The notes below the pieces were generated by a model that saw only the letters and a program-made list of their open reading frames with translations, was not told the DNA's origin and ran no database searches. Both the position numbers and the translations under genes were made by a program. From NCBI RefSeq assembly GCF_018687785.1, contig NZ_LTBL01000001.1, forward strand, positions 310,001 through 374,000: DNA of 64,000 nt, given 5' to 3'. Shown piece by piece: positions 1-8,780 of this stretch; the first letter of the stretch is position 1; every line of letters begins with the position of its first letter. This DNA is from Methanovulcanius yangii. GTDB lineage: Archaea > Halobacteriota > Methanomicrobia > Methanomicrobiales > Methanomicrobiaceae.

Positions 1-1112
1 CTACGGGTTCGCCGTTCATGCGAATTGACGGATATGTCAGCCATCCCTCGGACTGCCGAACAAACAGGGCCGACACCTTCATCTCGATCAATCGTCGGCC
101 GGTGGTATCAAAGACCATCGCGCGGGCGATACGGGCCGGGTATGGTACTCTGGTAGCAAAAGGGTCCTACCCGTCCGTCTTTCTGAACCTGACCATCGAC
201 ACGGGACTGGTGGATGTCAACGTCCATCCCACCAAGCGTGAGGTACGCCTCTCCCGGGAACGTGAGATTCTGGAGGAGATCACCCGGGCGGTCTCCGAAA
301 CTCTACACTCGACCGATATTCTGCGGAAAAGGACTAACAGGACTGAAGCTGAGATTGGTGAGAGGAACCTGATTTCTCCCCGTGTATCGGGCGTACGTGA
401 AGAGACGCCGAAGAGCTATTCCGCTGGTGGTTCCGGTGTGCAGGCCGGTGGCCGTGTTCACCTGAAATTCTCAACGACAGACAAACAGCTGCGACTGACA
501 GAGACGGTGTGCCTCGGAGATACACCCGGGCTCCTTCCCTCCCTGAGGGTAATTGGGCAGGTATGTGAACGGTACATTCTCGCCGGTTCGGTGGCTGATG
601 ACGAACTATTCATTATCGATCAGCATGCCGCACATGAGCGAATCCTCTATGATCAGCTAAGTGCCGGGAGAGATGGTCGTCTCCAGCGCCAGGATTTGCT
701 CGTCCCTCTGGTTGTATCCCTGAGACCGGCTGAACATGCCGCATTGAACGATGCCTCATCTGTTCTTGAGGATCAGGGTTTTGTCATTGAGGATTTTGGC
801 GGTGGCAGCATCGCCGTGCGTTCAGTCCCCATGGTATTAGGAAAGAGGCTCGGGGCAGAAATAATTCGGGATATTGCCGGGGATCTCATTGCAGAAAAGT
901 CCCTCTCTTCAGATGAGAGAAAGGAACAGATTACCTGTATGGTGGCCTGCCGGGGAGCGATTAAAGCCGGCACAACAATGAGCAATGAGCAGATGGAACG
1001 GCTACTGGATCAGCTCTCGCGGACCAGTGAACCCTATACCTGCCCGCACGGACGACCGGTTATCCTCTCATACACCATAAGCCAACTTGACCGCCTGTTC
1101 CACCGATCGTGA
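1..1112 (+). CDS. mutL: DNA mismatch repair protein MutL (5' end outside window)
   Basis: Mismatch repair mediator: a GHKL ATPase that links MutS mismatch recognition to strand incision. The N-terminal ATPase motifs lie before the window; the frame is open from base 3. The visible part starts in the transducer domain (SINRRPV at about 84-104), then has a variable linker and a C-terminal dimerisation/endonuclease domain. That domain shows DQHAAHE at about 621-641, ACRGAIKAG at about 949-975 and CPHGRP at about 1042-1059, the metal-site motifs of endonuclease-type MutL. The last acidic residue of the DQHA(X)2E(X)4E motif is Asp instead of Glu. The first ATG at 18 is internal. MutL is bacterial-type and widespread in mesophilic methanogens. 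Confidence 0.95.
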   Translation, partial: TGSPFMRIDGYVSHPSDCRTNRADTFISINRRPVVSKTIARAIRAGYGTLVAKGSYPSVFLNLTIDTGLVDVNVHPTKREVRLSREREILEEITRAVSETLHSTDILRKRTNRTEAEIGERNLISPRVSGVREETPKSYSAGGSGVQAGGRVHLKFSTTDKQLRLTETVCLGDTPGLLPSLRVIGQVCERYILAGSVADDELFIIDQHAAHERILYDQLSAGRDGRLQRQDLLVPLVVSLRPAEHAALNDASSVLEDQGFVIEDFGGGSIAVRSVPMVLGKRLGAEIIRDIAGDLIAEKSLSSDERKEQITCMVACRGAIKAGTTMSNEQMERLLDQLSRTSEPYTCPHGRPVILSYTISQLDRLFHRS

Positions 1113-1154
1113 TTGTATTTTGCTCATCCGGCGAAGTTCGGGGAGACCCATCTC

Positions 1155-1781
1155 TTATGCCCGCATCCCCGCGCTCATACCGCAGAGGTCATGGATGATG
1201 CGAAGAACTATCAGCCGTTCCCCTTCGACGACGGTCTGTGCAACAATGAAGGTGAGAAATCCCTGTCTGCTGAAGATTTGCCGGACTTCGTCGATGCCGG
1301 TGAGGTCGGAGATGAGAAGCAGGGCCCTTCCATGTGGTGCAATAATATCGGAGAGGATATCTGCAAATCGTCGTATGGAGTCCCTGCCGTCTTCGCCGCC
1401 GTCAAGGGCGTGTTCGAGCCAGTCATCGATACGTTCGCCGGGTGCTGTAGGGAGATAGGGTGGATTGAAGAGTACGACATCAAATTGGTGACAGAGACCC
1501 GATGCCAGATCCGTCCTGATGACCTCCACTCTCTGGATTCGGGCAGATTTGCAGGCGTGGGGATTGATATCGGTCGCATAGCAACGGGTAACTGTCGCAA
1601 TATGCCTGGCAATATACCCGCTGCCGGTGCCTATCTCGAGTACTGTCTCTCCTGGATGCACCTCATGCATGGCTGCCTCCAGGAGAAGCATGGTGTCCGC
1701 TTCCGGCTGGTAGACCTGGGGATGCCATTGGGGGTGCCCCTCCCCGGGATTATCTGTTGCGTTATTCAATTTGGACTCCAT
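1155..1781 (-). CDS. HemK/PrmC-family protein N5-glutamine methyltransferase
   Basis: Class I SAM-dependent methyltransferase of 208 aa. Residues 51-55 (GTGSG) form the SAM-binding loop and NPPY at 106-109 is the signature for methylating a side-chain amide, so the likely target is the GGQ glutamine of release factor aRF1. The preceding QVYQPEADT block is typical of archaeal HemK/Mtq2 proteins. I chose the ATG at 1781 because GAAGGA lies seven bases before it and it falls downstream of the likely promoter; the ATG at 1814 would be upstream of the expected transcript start. It is convergent with mutL and divergent from the HerA-like gene. The function is inferred from family. Confidence 0.85.
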   Translation of the reverse strand: MESKLNNATDNPGEGHPQWHPQVYQPEADTMLLLEAAMHEVHPGETVLEIGTGSGYIARHIATVTRCYATDINPHACKSARIQRVEVIRTDLASGLCHQFDVVLFNPPYLPTAPGERIDDWLEHALDGGEDGRDSIRRFADILSDIIAPHGRALLLISDLTGIDEVRQIFSRQGFLTFIVAQTVVEGERLIVLRIIHDLCGMSAGMRA

Positions 1782-1818
1782 CTGGTGTTCCTTCTCAGTT
1801 ACGGCCCATGGCATTACC

Positions 1819-1826
1819 CTTTAAAG
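1819..1826. promoter_or_regulatory. Shared palindromic TATA element for divergent genes
   Basis: CTTTAAAG is a perfect palindrome between two divergent genes. It lies about 35 bases from the start at 1859 and 40 from the start at 1781, so one TBP site could serve both directions. It is the only clear TATA candidate in this short spacer. Assignment is by spacing only. Confidence 0.45.
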
Positions 1827-1858
1827 CCATGTACATGCTACATTGTAAATACGGACTT

Positions 1859-3592
1859 ATGGAGATTGTCATAGGAAAAGCAGCAGGCAGGGATTTTGCC
1901 ATCGATGCACAGGAACTGGTGACGGGAAGGACATGCATTATCGCCCAGTCAGGTGCCGGAAAAAGCTGGAGCATTGCGGTTTTATGTGAACAGCTGTGCC
2001 GGTACAGGATTGGGTTCTGCCTTATCGATACGGAAGGGGAATATTTCTCCCTGAAGGATAAGTTCGACCTTATATGGATAGGGGCGGATGAAGAATGTGA
2101 CTATGACATCGAGAAGGCAAACCTAAAGGAAATTCTGCGCGAATCGATGCATTCCGGTATTCCGGTCATATATGATGTGTCTGAGGTTGCAATGACCGAT
2201 AAGGTCGCTCGCCTTGCCCACATACTCTATGATATTGCAACGGATGAACGCCAGCCATATCTCCTGATTGTGGAGGAGGCGGACAAGTTCATCCCCCAGA
2301 GTAAGGATTCCATCAAGAAAATTGAAGAGATCTCACGAAGGGGAAGAAAGCGGGGTCTTGGGATGCTTGTTGCAACGCAGAGGCCGGCCATCGTCACAAA
2401 AAATGTGCTTTCACAATGCAACAATCAGATCATCGGGAAGCTCTCCATTGAAAATGATCTAAAGGCGGTGGATCTCTTCTTTGGCTCAAAGAGGGAGGTT
2501 GAAGAACTCTCAACGCTGAATCCCGGCGATTTCTTTGTGATGGGGGGGCTCACCCGTGAGAAGACCAAGATGCGGTTTGCCAAACGGGAAACCAAACACC
2601 GTGGGCTTACCCCTCTCCTCTCCCCCAGGGAACCAAGCCCGCTATCGCCGGAACCGGAGGACACCGAGCCTGCAGAAATGTCACATCCGCCCATGGGGGA
2701 GTCTGAAAATATTCCTGATGTGGCTGCGGAGACAGCTGGAAAGAGTACATCGCGTGAACCGGCATCCCTGATCGCAGAACCGGAAGAGAGCAGTAAAACG
2801 GCCAAAGCTCCCAAGACGCCCCGTGCCAAGGTCCGCAAGAGACGAAACCCTTCCCCTCTTGCACTCAAAGGAATGCCTGTTCATATTACACGGGATGAGG
2901 CACTCAATATCGCAGGCGGCAAACTGAAAAAGAAGGTTCTGATATTTGGAGAGGATGAACGCCTCGCCTCGGTGGAACTGTTGTACTGGCCGCTTTATCA
3001 TGTGAATGTCAGGTATATTTCTGGGAGGATAAAGAAAAATACGCAGGAAACAGCATTTTTTATTGACGGAATACATGGTCACTGCGCAGAGCCTGACGGT
3101 GGTCTCCGGCTCCGACCCTGTTTTTCCGATTACATTGGGCTTTCGGAGGAAGCCATACGTGTTCTTGCAGCATTTTCGATGACCGGGGAAACCCCGACCG
3201 AGATTGAGGCGGCAGCCCGTATTGGGCCCGCGGCCGTCGAGAGGGCGATCGATGAGCTTCTTGCACGAAAACTAGTCACAGCGGCAGAATATGCGGGCGG
3301 TGTACCGGTTTATGTTCCGCTGGTCAGTCACGGCATTCCCAAACTCGGTACTTCAGTGCGCACCCTCCCCTCGCCACCGGTCGTGCTTGATGAAGTGACG
3401 GTTGAGGAATGCCCCGTCCGCACCGATGACATCCGTACCATCCTCAAAGTCATCGAACCGACCTCGGAAATTCGAAGCTGTGATCGATTCTACTATCCGG
3501 TCTATGAAGTGTCAATCGCATCCGGTGCATCTGTACGATCTGTTTTTATCGACGGATTGCACGGAACGCGGGTAATGATCCAAAAAAATTAA
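1859..3592 (+). CDS. HerA/FtsK-like DUF87 ATPase with duplicated C-terminal module
   Basis: A 577 aa P-loop ATPase. Walker A SGAGKS is at 31-36, Walker B LLIVEEAD at 135-142 and ATQRP at 172-176, all typical of HerA-type DNA translocases. Residues about 245-335 are a Pro/Glu/Ser-rich linker. The C-terminal part has two related units, YWPLYHVNV (376-384) with FIDGIHG (401-407), and YYPVYEVSI (545-553) with FIDGLHG (563-569). A helix-turn-helix-like stretch (about 428-475) lies between them. Start at 1859 is preferred over 1757 because the upstream 34 codons lack family character and overlap the divergent promoter. There are no nurA or mre11/rad50 genes nearby, so a role in end resection is not supported. 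Confidence 0.8.
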   Translation: MEIVIGKAAGRDFAIDAQELVTGRTCIIAQSGAGKSWSIAVLCEQLCRYRIGFCLIDTEGEYFSLKDKFDLIWIGADEECDYDIEKANLKEILRESMHSGIPVIYDVSEVAMTDKVARLAHILYDIATDERQPYLLIVEEADKFIPQSKDSIKKIEEISRRGRKRGLGMLVATQRPAIVTKNVLSQCNNQIIGKLSIENDLKAVDLFFGSKREVEELSTLNPGDFFVMGGLTREKTKMRFAKRETKHRGLTPLLSPREPSPLSPEPEDTEPAEMSHPPMGESENIPDVAAETAGKSTSREPASLIAEPEESSKTAKAPKTPRAKVRKRRNPSPLALKGMPVHITRDEALNIAGGKLKKKVLIFGEDERLASVELLYWPLYHVNVRYISGRIKKNTQETAFFIDGIHGHCAEPDGGLRLRPCFSDYIGLSEEAIRVLAAFSMTGETPTEIEAAARIGPAAVERAIDELLARKLVTAAEYAGGVPVYVPLVSHGIPKLGTSVRTLPSPPVVLDEVTVEECPVRTDDIRTILKVIEPTSEIRSCDRFYYPVYEVSIASGASVRSVFIDGLHGTRVMIQKN

Positions 3593-3593
3593 C

Positions 3594-4397
3594 CTACTGT
3601 TTTGCCGATCTGTGCGCCTTCTCTGGTTGTGCAGCCCCGGCATTTGCAATGTCGGCAAATTCTTTAAGTGAGAGTTCTTCCGGCCGTCTAGCAAGAAGTT
3701 CATCGGGGAGTGTGCCTATGATGCGATCCACGGTCTCTGTACCGAGGAGACTGCGTGAGGTTTTCAATCCCTTCCGCACGGTTTTTCGGCGGTGCGAAAA
3801 GAGCTCACGAACAATGAGTGCATACAAGTCCGTATCTGCAATGGGATGGGGAGGAGACCGGGGAGTGATCTTCATCACCCAGGAATGAACTTCCGGCGGG
3901 GGAGAAAATGCCTTTGGGGATAGCTGCATCATTGGTTTGACCTTTGCATATGTCTGTACCATTATGGAAAGTCTGCCCACTCCCGGCGTACCCGGCGGAG
4001 CAATCATGCGCTGTCCAAATTCCTTTTGGTACATCAGCACTGCTTCGCCGAATCCGATATCCAGGAGACGGAAGGTGATCCTGGATGATGCTGAGTAGGG
4101 AAGGTTTGCCACGACTTTTTCAAAAGGGGGGATTTCGCACCGGACGGCATCTCCGTGAATCAGAATGAGGGTGCCATTTTTAATCTCGCGGGCGAACCTG
4201 ATTTTCAGATCCTCGACAAGGCCGCTGTCAAGTTCTATCGCGATGACGGTTGCACCGCGATTCAGAAGGGCTTTTGTAAGAGGGCCTTCTCCCGGTCCAA
4301 TTTCAAGCACACGCTTTCCGGCAACATCGACCATGCCGGCAATCTTCTCGATTGCCTTTCGGTCGATGAGAAAATGCTGGTCCCTTGGAGCCTTCAT
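3594..4397 (-). CDS. ksgA: 16S rRNA dimethyladenosine transferase (RsmA/KsgA)
   Basis: Dimethylates two adjacent adenosines near the 3' end of 16S rRNA during small-subunit maturation. The 267 aa protein has the N-terminal DQHFL motif, the SAM loop GPGEG at 34-38 and the catalytic NLPY at 98-101, at normal length for an archaeal KsgA/Dim1. Its start overlaps the DUF655 stop by four bases, which places it last in the translation array. The stop lies one base from the convergent HerA-like gene. Confidence 0.95.
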   Translation of the reverse strand: MKAPRDQHFLIDRKAIEKIAGMVDVAGKRVLEIGPGEGPLTKALLNRGATVIAIELDSGLVEDLKIRFAREIKNGTLILIHGDAVRCEIPPFEKVVANLPYSASSRITFRLLDIGFGEAVLMYQKEFGQRMIAPPGTPGVGRLSIMVQTYAKVKPMMQLSPKAFSPPPEVHSWVMKITPRSPPHPIADTDLYALIVRELFSHRRKTVRKGLKTSRSLLGTETVDRIIGTLPDELLARRPEELSLKEFADIANAGAAQPEKAHRSAKQ

Positions 4398-4969
4398 TTC
4401 GATGTGAAGAGCCGGTATTTTATCTCCGGATCTTCGATCTCTTCCAGGATTCTCTTTACAATCATCTGCTCCGGATGCGGTATGGCTTTTATCCGGGTTG
4501 AGATGTCTTCGAAACTTTCGAACGGTTTTTTCGTTCTTTCATCGAGGATTTCCTGAAGAAGCTTCTTTCCAATACCCGGAAGAAGGTGGAGCATATGCAG
4601 CTTGATAGAGATAGGGACGGCGCTGTTGTAGAAATCTACAAATCGCTGTTCTTCTTCTTTTACAATCGCTTCGATTGCAAAAGGAAGCTCCATCTTTGCG
4701 GTCTGGGTAAGATCCTCATAGCCGATACGACGTTTGACCCGCTCTATCTTGTCACGTTCCCGATCGCCGATATACACCACATCGTGAAGCTGAATATCAC
4801 TCACTTTCGGGACGAGTTCCAGAAGTTTGAACTGATCTTTACCCACTCCCTGTACCAGCGGTTCAGGTTTGTACTGCTGGCGGATTGCTTCGATCCGACC
4901 ACGGGGGAGAAAGTCAATAACGACTGCATAAAGCTCTTTTTTATCAGACCGCAAAATAATCACCCTCAA
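4394..4969 (-). CDS. DUF655 family protein with helix-hairpin-helix
   Basis: A 191 aa archaeal protein of the DUF655 family. The N-terminal half (RGRIEAIRQQYKPEPLVQ onward) looks like an S1/OB-type RNA-binding fold. The C-terminal half contains LLPGIGKKLLQEIL, a helix-hairpin-helix nucleic-acid-binding motif. The gene overlaps rpoF and ksgA by four bases on either side, an arrangement conserved in many archaea and suggesting a role in rRNA maturation or translation. The biochemical function is not known to me. Confidence 0.85.
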   Translation of the reverse strand: MRVIILRSDKKELYAVVIDFLPRGRIEAIRQQYKPEPLVQGVGKDQFKLLELVPKVSDIQLHDVVYIGDRERDKIERVKRRIGYEDLTQTAKMELPFAIEAIVKEEEQRFVDFYNSAVPISIKLHMLHLLPGIGKKLLQEILDERTKKPFESFEDISTRIKAIPHPEQMIVKRILEEIEDPEIKYRLFTSK

Positions 4970-5316
4970 TAATGAGCTAAAACGAGATCGATGATCTCAT
5001 CGAGTTCATCACCTGTCAGGGTGAACCGCTCCTTGGCATAGATTGCCCTCAGTTCATCCCGGGTTTTTGGCATAATATTGACAATGCGGTAAGCAATGTC
5101 TGGTTTCATCTTTTCCAGCGTTGCGAGCTCATCAAGAAGAGCCCGTGCGTTATCCGCATCGGTTTTTGAGAGATGATTGGCATGCTCAATACTCCTGCGG
5201 AGTTCATAGGACATTTCACTTCCTGATTCGAGCCGCGCTGATTCGACGGCAAGGAGCATCTCACGTACTTCCGGGAGCGAAATCCTTTCTTCACCAATTA
5301 TTCCCTTTACTTTCAT
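4966..5316 (-). CDS. rpoF: DNA-directed RNA polymerase subunit F (Rpb4)
   Basis: The 116 aa Rpb4 homologue pairs with Rpb7 (RpoE) to form the polymerase stalk, which helps promoter opening and processivity. It has the HRDC-like helical C-terminal region (TRDELRAIYAKERFTLTGDE). The start MKVKGII at 5316 is preferred because the longer in-frame version would run through the end of the L21e gene. Location between L21e and DUF655 is the classic archaeal context. Confidence 0.93.
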   Translation of the reverse strand: MKVKGIIGEERISLPEVREMLLAVESARLESGSEMSYELRRSIEHANHLSKTDADNARALLDELATLEKMKPDIAYRIVNIMPKTRDELRAIYAKERFTLTGDELDEIIDLVLAHY

Positions 5317-5333
5317 GCCAATCACAAGGGAAA

Positions 5334-5627
5334 TTATAGTTTTTGGGGTTTTAGATGTTGCGGTCGGGAAACCACGGTCTTGACGCTGTCGCCATCGGTA
5401 ATGCTGAGCACCCATGCACGTCCCTGACGTCCAACAATCGTTCCGGTCTTTCCGTGGAACCTGCGGTGAGGCATCCCTTTCTGGACACTGGAGTCGATGA
5501 CAATGTGGACTTTCTGTCCCTCATCGAATTGCTGAATGACTGACGTTACCGGTGCGATACCGCGGCGTCTAAGCGCCTTTTTAAACTTATACCTGGTCTT
5601 CTTTCTCGGGCCGTTGTGATGTGCCAT
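5334..5627 (-). CDS. rpl21e: Large ribosomal subunit protein eL21
   Basis: A 97 aa ribosomal protein starting MAHHNGPRKKTR, normal length for archaeal L21e, rich in Lys/Arg. The conserved GRQGRAWVL block is present. The first 41 bases overlap the 3' end of pus10 in another frame, which is long for this array. Stop lies 17 bases before the rpoF start, so the genes are probably cotranscribed. Confidence 0.95.
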   Translation of the reverse strand: MAHHNGPRKKTRYKFKKALRRRGIAPVTSVIQQFDEGQKVHIVIDSSVQKGMPHRRFHGKTGTIVGRQGRAWVLSITDGDSVKTVVSRPQHLKPQKL

Positions 5628-6885
5628 TTTCCTTATCCTCCATTTGTTCGGTTTTCTTCTCCGGAACCACCCCTTCAACGTTGATAACGTCAAGGGCGGT
5701 GACCCGGGCTGGTGCCCCGAGGCATTCCGTGAGACTTGGTGTTGTTCTCTTGTTGTCACCAGAGATGAGCTCTTTGATATAGAGGCCGGCATCGCCGACA
5801 ACTTCTATCACATATTTGCCGTCAACCACATCCATGAGCTCAACATCTATGACATGCCGTTTCCGTATCTTGTCAGCCCTTCGATGAGAAACCCTCTCCG
5901 GCGTGCGCTGTGAAATTTGAGCACCCTTGAGGGTATTCAGGGATGATTTGATATCATTAACGGAGAATTCGCCGTCGACTTCTACCAGAATGCTGTATTT
6001 CTTATGAGCTTTTCCGGATTTAATGGTTTCCACCTCGCGCCGATTGCTGAGATGGTCAAAGATCACGGCGACTTTCCCGTCAGCATGTCGATTAACTTCT
6101 TCTTCGAGATACTCGAGAGGAATGTCCTGTTTCAGGGGATGGATCACCTCAAGTACAAAGGGCCTTCCGGTTCCAAGCATCCTTGCATCGATATCTTCCC
6201 TGCCTGCACCATGGAGTATTGCATCCTCAGCATGGAATTCTTCGATGACACGCGCACCGATCAGTTCCTCGACAGACGTCTCGTACATTTTTCCGGTAAA
6301 GTTGCATCTCGGACACCCCTTCCCACGGCATTCACGACAGTGCCAGCGTGTCTGTGGAATGCCCCGAAGGTACTTGCAGTATCTGCCATAGATGAAGATG
6401 GGATTGATCTCAATCTCGACGCAGTCGTCCTCGATATTGCAGACGGCTACGATATCCGGGCGTTTGAAATCAACCTCCGCCCCGGTGCGGGCTGTAACAA
6501 CCTTTCCCACTTCCCGGTTGAACTGTGCCTTCAGGGGTTCAGGCGATTTCAGGCCAAGATCACTCCAGACCATCTCCTCGCTCTCTGCTATCATCGGCGG
6601 TACTCTGCACCCTACGAGAAGGGTATGATATTCGATACCCTCCAGGGCGTCGACAATTTTGTCAGCCCAGGCTTCAACGTCATCGAAGAGATTTCCGCAA
6701 ATCCAGCATTCCTCTTTTTCAGGAGAGTATGGGGTATCGTCTTCAAGTGCAAGCGCAGTGCGAAGCCCCTCCCCTCGTTTCTCATTTGTAATCCCGAAAG
6801 AGCGTTTCCCGAAAAACCGGCCGAGGCAGTGATTGCATATCGGACCGTATTCGGTTACTCTACGGGAATCTTCTATAACTCCGAT
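5587..6885 (-). CDS. pus10: tRNA pseudouridine(54/55) synthase Pus10, apparent ATC start
   Basis: Makes pseudouridine 54 and 55 in the T-loop of archaeal tRNA. The catalytic GREDIDARMLG block, with its Asp, lies in the C-terminal domain. The zinc-binding THUMP-like N-terminus (CNHC and CWIC) lies upstream of the first in-frame ATG at 6594, so the gene must start further upstream. No ATG, GTG or TTG occurs between the in-frame stop at 6907-6909 and 6594. The best start is ATC at 6885-6883, seven bases after GGAGGG. An ATA at 6876-6874 overlapping the trmY stop is the alternative. This gives 432 aa, a normal Pus10 length. The product of this gene acts directly after TrmY on nucleotide 54. Confidence 0.85.
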   Translation of the reverse strand: MGVIEDSRRVTEYGPICNHCLGRFFGKRSFGITNEKRGEGLRTALALEDDTPYSPEKEECWICGNLFDDVEAWADKIVDALEGIEYHTLLVGCRVPPMIAESEEMVWSDLGLKSPEPLKAQFNREVGKVVTARTGAEVDFKRPDIVAVCNIEDDCVEIEINPIFIYGRYCKYLRGIPQTRWHCRECRGKGCPRCNFTGKMYETSVEELIGARVIEEFHAEDAILHGAGREDIDARMLGTGRPFVLEVIHPLKQDIPLEYLEEEVNRHADGKVAVIFDHLSNRREVETIKSGKAHKKYSILVEVDGEFSVNDIKSSLNTLKGAQISQRTPERVSHRRADKIRKRHVIDVELMDVVDGKYVIEVVGDAGLYIKELISGDNKRTTPSLTECLGAPARVTALDVINVEGVVPEKKTEQMEDKENGTSQRPEKEDQV

Positions 6886-7454
6886 GGGTTTTCCCTCCTG
6901 TCCATTTCATTGAGCATGATCGTGATCGTATGATCCGCGTGAAGGATCTTTGGGCCGACAGATACCTTCTGTACGTCCTGAATCAGCGCTTCCTCCTCCT
7001 CTGCAAAGTTCATGTGATCGGAGAGAAGATAGGCGTCAGGCAGTTCGGCCATTGTCCGGATATCTTCTCCGTTCTCATCAAGTAGTGCCACCTGAAATTC
7101 CGAGAGCAACCGGTCAAGGCCTCCTCTTCGAACATACACGCCCTTCGTTGATTCGGAAAACTCGTCGCGGCATGTTGCCGCCAGAGCCTTTTTGATCAGC
7201 GACCCTGCACTGCGTTCATCGGGATTCAGGTACCGCACACGTTCGCCACTGAAGAGGATGGTCTTCGGTGGGTCGGGTTCCCCCTGAAGAACAAGATAGC
7301 ACTCCACATCGCGGCGCAAATCGTGGGAGAGAAAGAGGGAGGAGTTAACGCAGCGGCAGAGGACATCCATCCTCCCTGCACCCCCCGGCATGTCATTCAG
7401 AGAAAAATCCCCGGATGTACTGGCCTTGTGGCCGACGATAATAAATCGTTTCAT
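6873..7454 (-). CDS. trmY: tRNA (pseudouridine-54 N1)-methyltransferase TrmY
   Basis: A SPOUT-class methyltransferase of 193 aa (DUF358 family) that converts pseudouridine 54 to m1-psi in archaeal tRNA. The N-terminus MKRFIIVGHKA and the C-terminal SVGPKILHADHTITIMLNE region (the knotted SAM site) are characteristic. It sits directly before pus10, whose product makes its substrate, so two consecutive steps are encoded together. Its TAG stop overlaps the beginning of the Pus10 reading frame. Confidence 0.93.
   Translation of the reverse strand: MKRFIIVGHKASTSGDFSLNDMPGGAGRMDVLCRCVNSSLFLSHDLRRDVECYLVLQGEPDPPKTILFSGERVRYLNPDERSAGSLIKKALAATCRDEFSESTKGVYVRRGGLDRLLSEFQVALLDENGEDIRTMAELPDAYLLSDHMNFAEEEEALIQDVQKVSVGPKILHADHTITIMLNEMDRRENPSEL
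6893..6899 (-). promoter_or_regulatory. Strong ribosome binding site before the ATC of pus10
   Basis: AGGAGGG on the minus strand lies inside the 3' end of trmY and ends seven bases before ATC at 6885. This is ideal spacing for an archaeal Shine-Dalgarno site and decides the proposed non-AUG start. Confidence 0.6.
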
Positions 7455-7460
7455 CTGTCG

Positions 7461-8780
7461 TTACATCCCGCCAAATTTCTTCATCATACGCTGCATATTG
7501 AATTTTCCGCCGCCACCGCGCATTCCCTTCATCATGCGTTGCATGGTCTTGTAATATTTGATCAGTTCGCGCACTTCCTCTGGTGAAGTGCCTGAGCCAA
7601 TCGCAATGCGCTGAACCCTGGAGCCCCCGATGACGGTGGGGTTGTCAAGTTCCTCGCTTGTCATCGAATCCATGATCACTTTGAACCGGTCCATCTTGGC
7701 GGAGGTGACATCGAAGGCATCTGAAGGGAGCTCGACATTGCCCATTGGGAGCATGCCCATCACCTGTTTGAGGGGCCCCATTTTTTTGAGCGCCTCCAGT
7801 TGTTTGTACATGTCCCTGAGGGTAAATTTCCCCTTCAGCATCGCATTGACATCGATGTCATCGGTATCAATCGCCTCTTCGGCGCGTTCAACGAGTGCGC
7901 GGAGATCTCCCATGCCCAGTAGGCGCGAAATAAATCCGTCGGGGTCAAACCGCTCGAGGTCTTCGATGGTCTCCCCCGACCCGATAAAGACGATTCCGCT
8001 CCCTGTCTCTGCAACAGCAGAGAGTGCTCCTCCGCCTTTTGCGGTGCCGTCCATCTTGGTGATGATGACACCGTCTATCTCTATCGCTTCATGGAAGCGA
8101 CGTGCCTGCTCACGTGCCTGCTGTCCGAGCGCCGCATCGATGACGAGCCATCGGTGGGTGGCGGCGGTAAGCTTGTTGAGGGCAATGATCTCATTGATAA
8201 GTTCGTCCTCGAGGGCATGTCGGCCCTGGGTATCGACAATCAGCACTTCGGCCGTGTGTAATTTGTCCGTACCCCGACGAACGATATCTTCGGCATCGGT
8301 TTCACCCGGCTCGCCGTAACAGGGCACATTGATTTTATCACAGAGGGTTTTTAGCTGCTGGTAGGCGCCGGGACGGAAGACATCGGCGCAGATTACTCCG
8401 ACGCGAAGTCCCTTTCTCTGGAAATACCGGGCGAGTTTCCCGGTGGTGGTGGTCTTTCCGCTTCCCTGCAACCCTGCCATGAGGATGGTTTGGGGTTCCA
8501 GTCTTACATCGGCGTCCGGACCCATCAGGGATACCAGTTCTTCGTACACAATCCGGAGCACATGCTCACGGACGCTCATTCCTGCAGGGGGGGCTTCCTC
8601 CAGCGAGCGCTGTTTGATGGAGTTCGTGAGGTCCATCACCAGCTTAACGTTTACGTCTGCCTGGATCAGAACACGTTGCAGATCCCGCACAAGCTCTTCG
8701 ACCGCGGCCTTATCAACCACGGTCTTGCCGGCGAGTTTCTTCATCGCATCTTTGAGCCCTGTGCTGAATCTGTCTAGCAT
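7461..8780 (-). CDS. srp54: Signal recognition particle protein SRP54
   Basis: GTPase of the signal recognition particle. It binds 7S RNA and signal sequences and docks with FtsY at the membrane. The 439 aa protein has an N domain, a G domain ([11 protein letters not shown]-loop; [11 protein letters not shown]) and a Met-rich M domain ending in [19 protein letters not shown]. The G3 element reads DTQGR where DTAGR is usual. The start at 8780 follows GGAGGAGAAG and overlaps ftsY by seven bases, so translation of receptor and particle is linked. Confidence 0.96.
   Translation of the reverse strand: MLDRFSTGLKDAMKKLAGKTVVDKAAVEELVRDLQRVLIQADVNVKLVMDLTNSIKQRSLEEAPPAGMSVREHVLRIVYEELVSLMGPDADVRLEPQTILMAGLQGSGKTTTTGKLARYFQRKGLRVGVICADVFRPGAYQQLKTLCDKINVPCYGEPGETDAEDIVRRGTDKLHTAEVLIVDTQGRHALEDELINEIIALNKLTAATHRWLVIDAALGQQAREQARRFHEAIEIDGVIITKMDGTAKGGGALSAVAETGSGIVFIGSGETIEDLERFDPDGFISRLLGMGDLRALVERAEEAIDTDDIDVNAMLKGKFTLRDMYKQLEALKKMGPLKQVMGMLPMGNVELPSDAFDVTSAKMDRFKVIMDSMTSEELDNPTVIGGSRVQRIAIGSGTSPEEVRELIKYYKTMQRMMKGMRGGGGKFNMQRMMKKFGGM

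Noticed and set aside
6004-6933. 309 aa plus-strand frame over pus10
   Set aside because: Antisense of a well-supported gene; no family resemblance.
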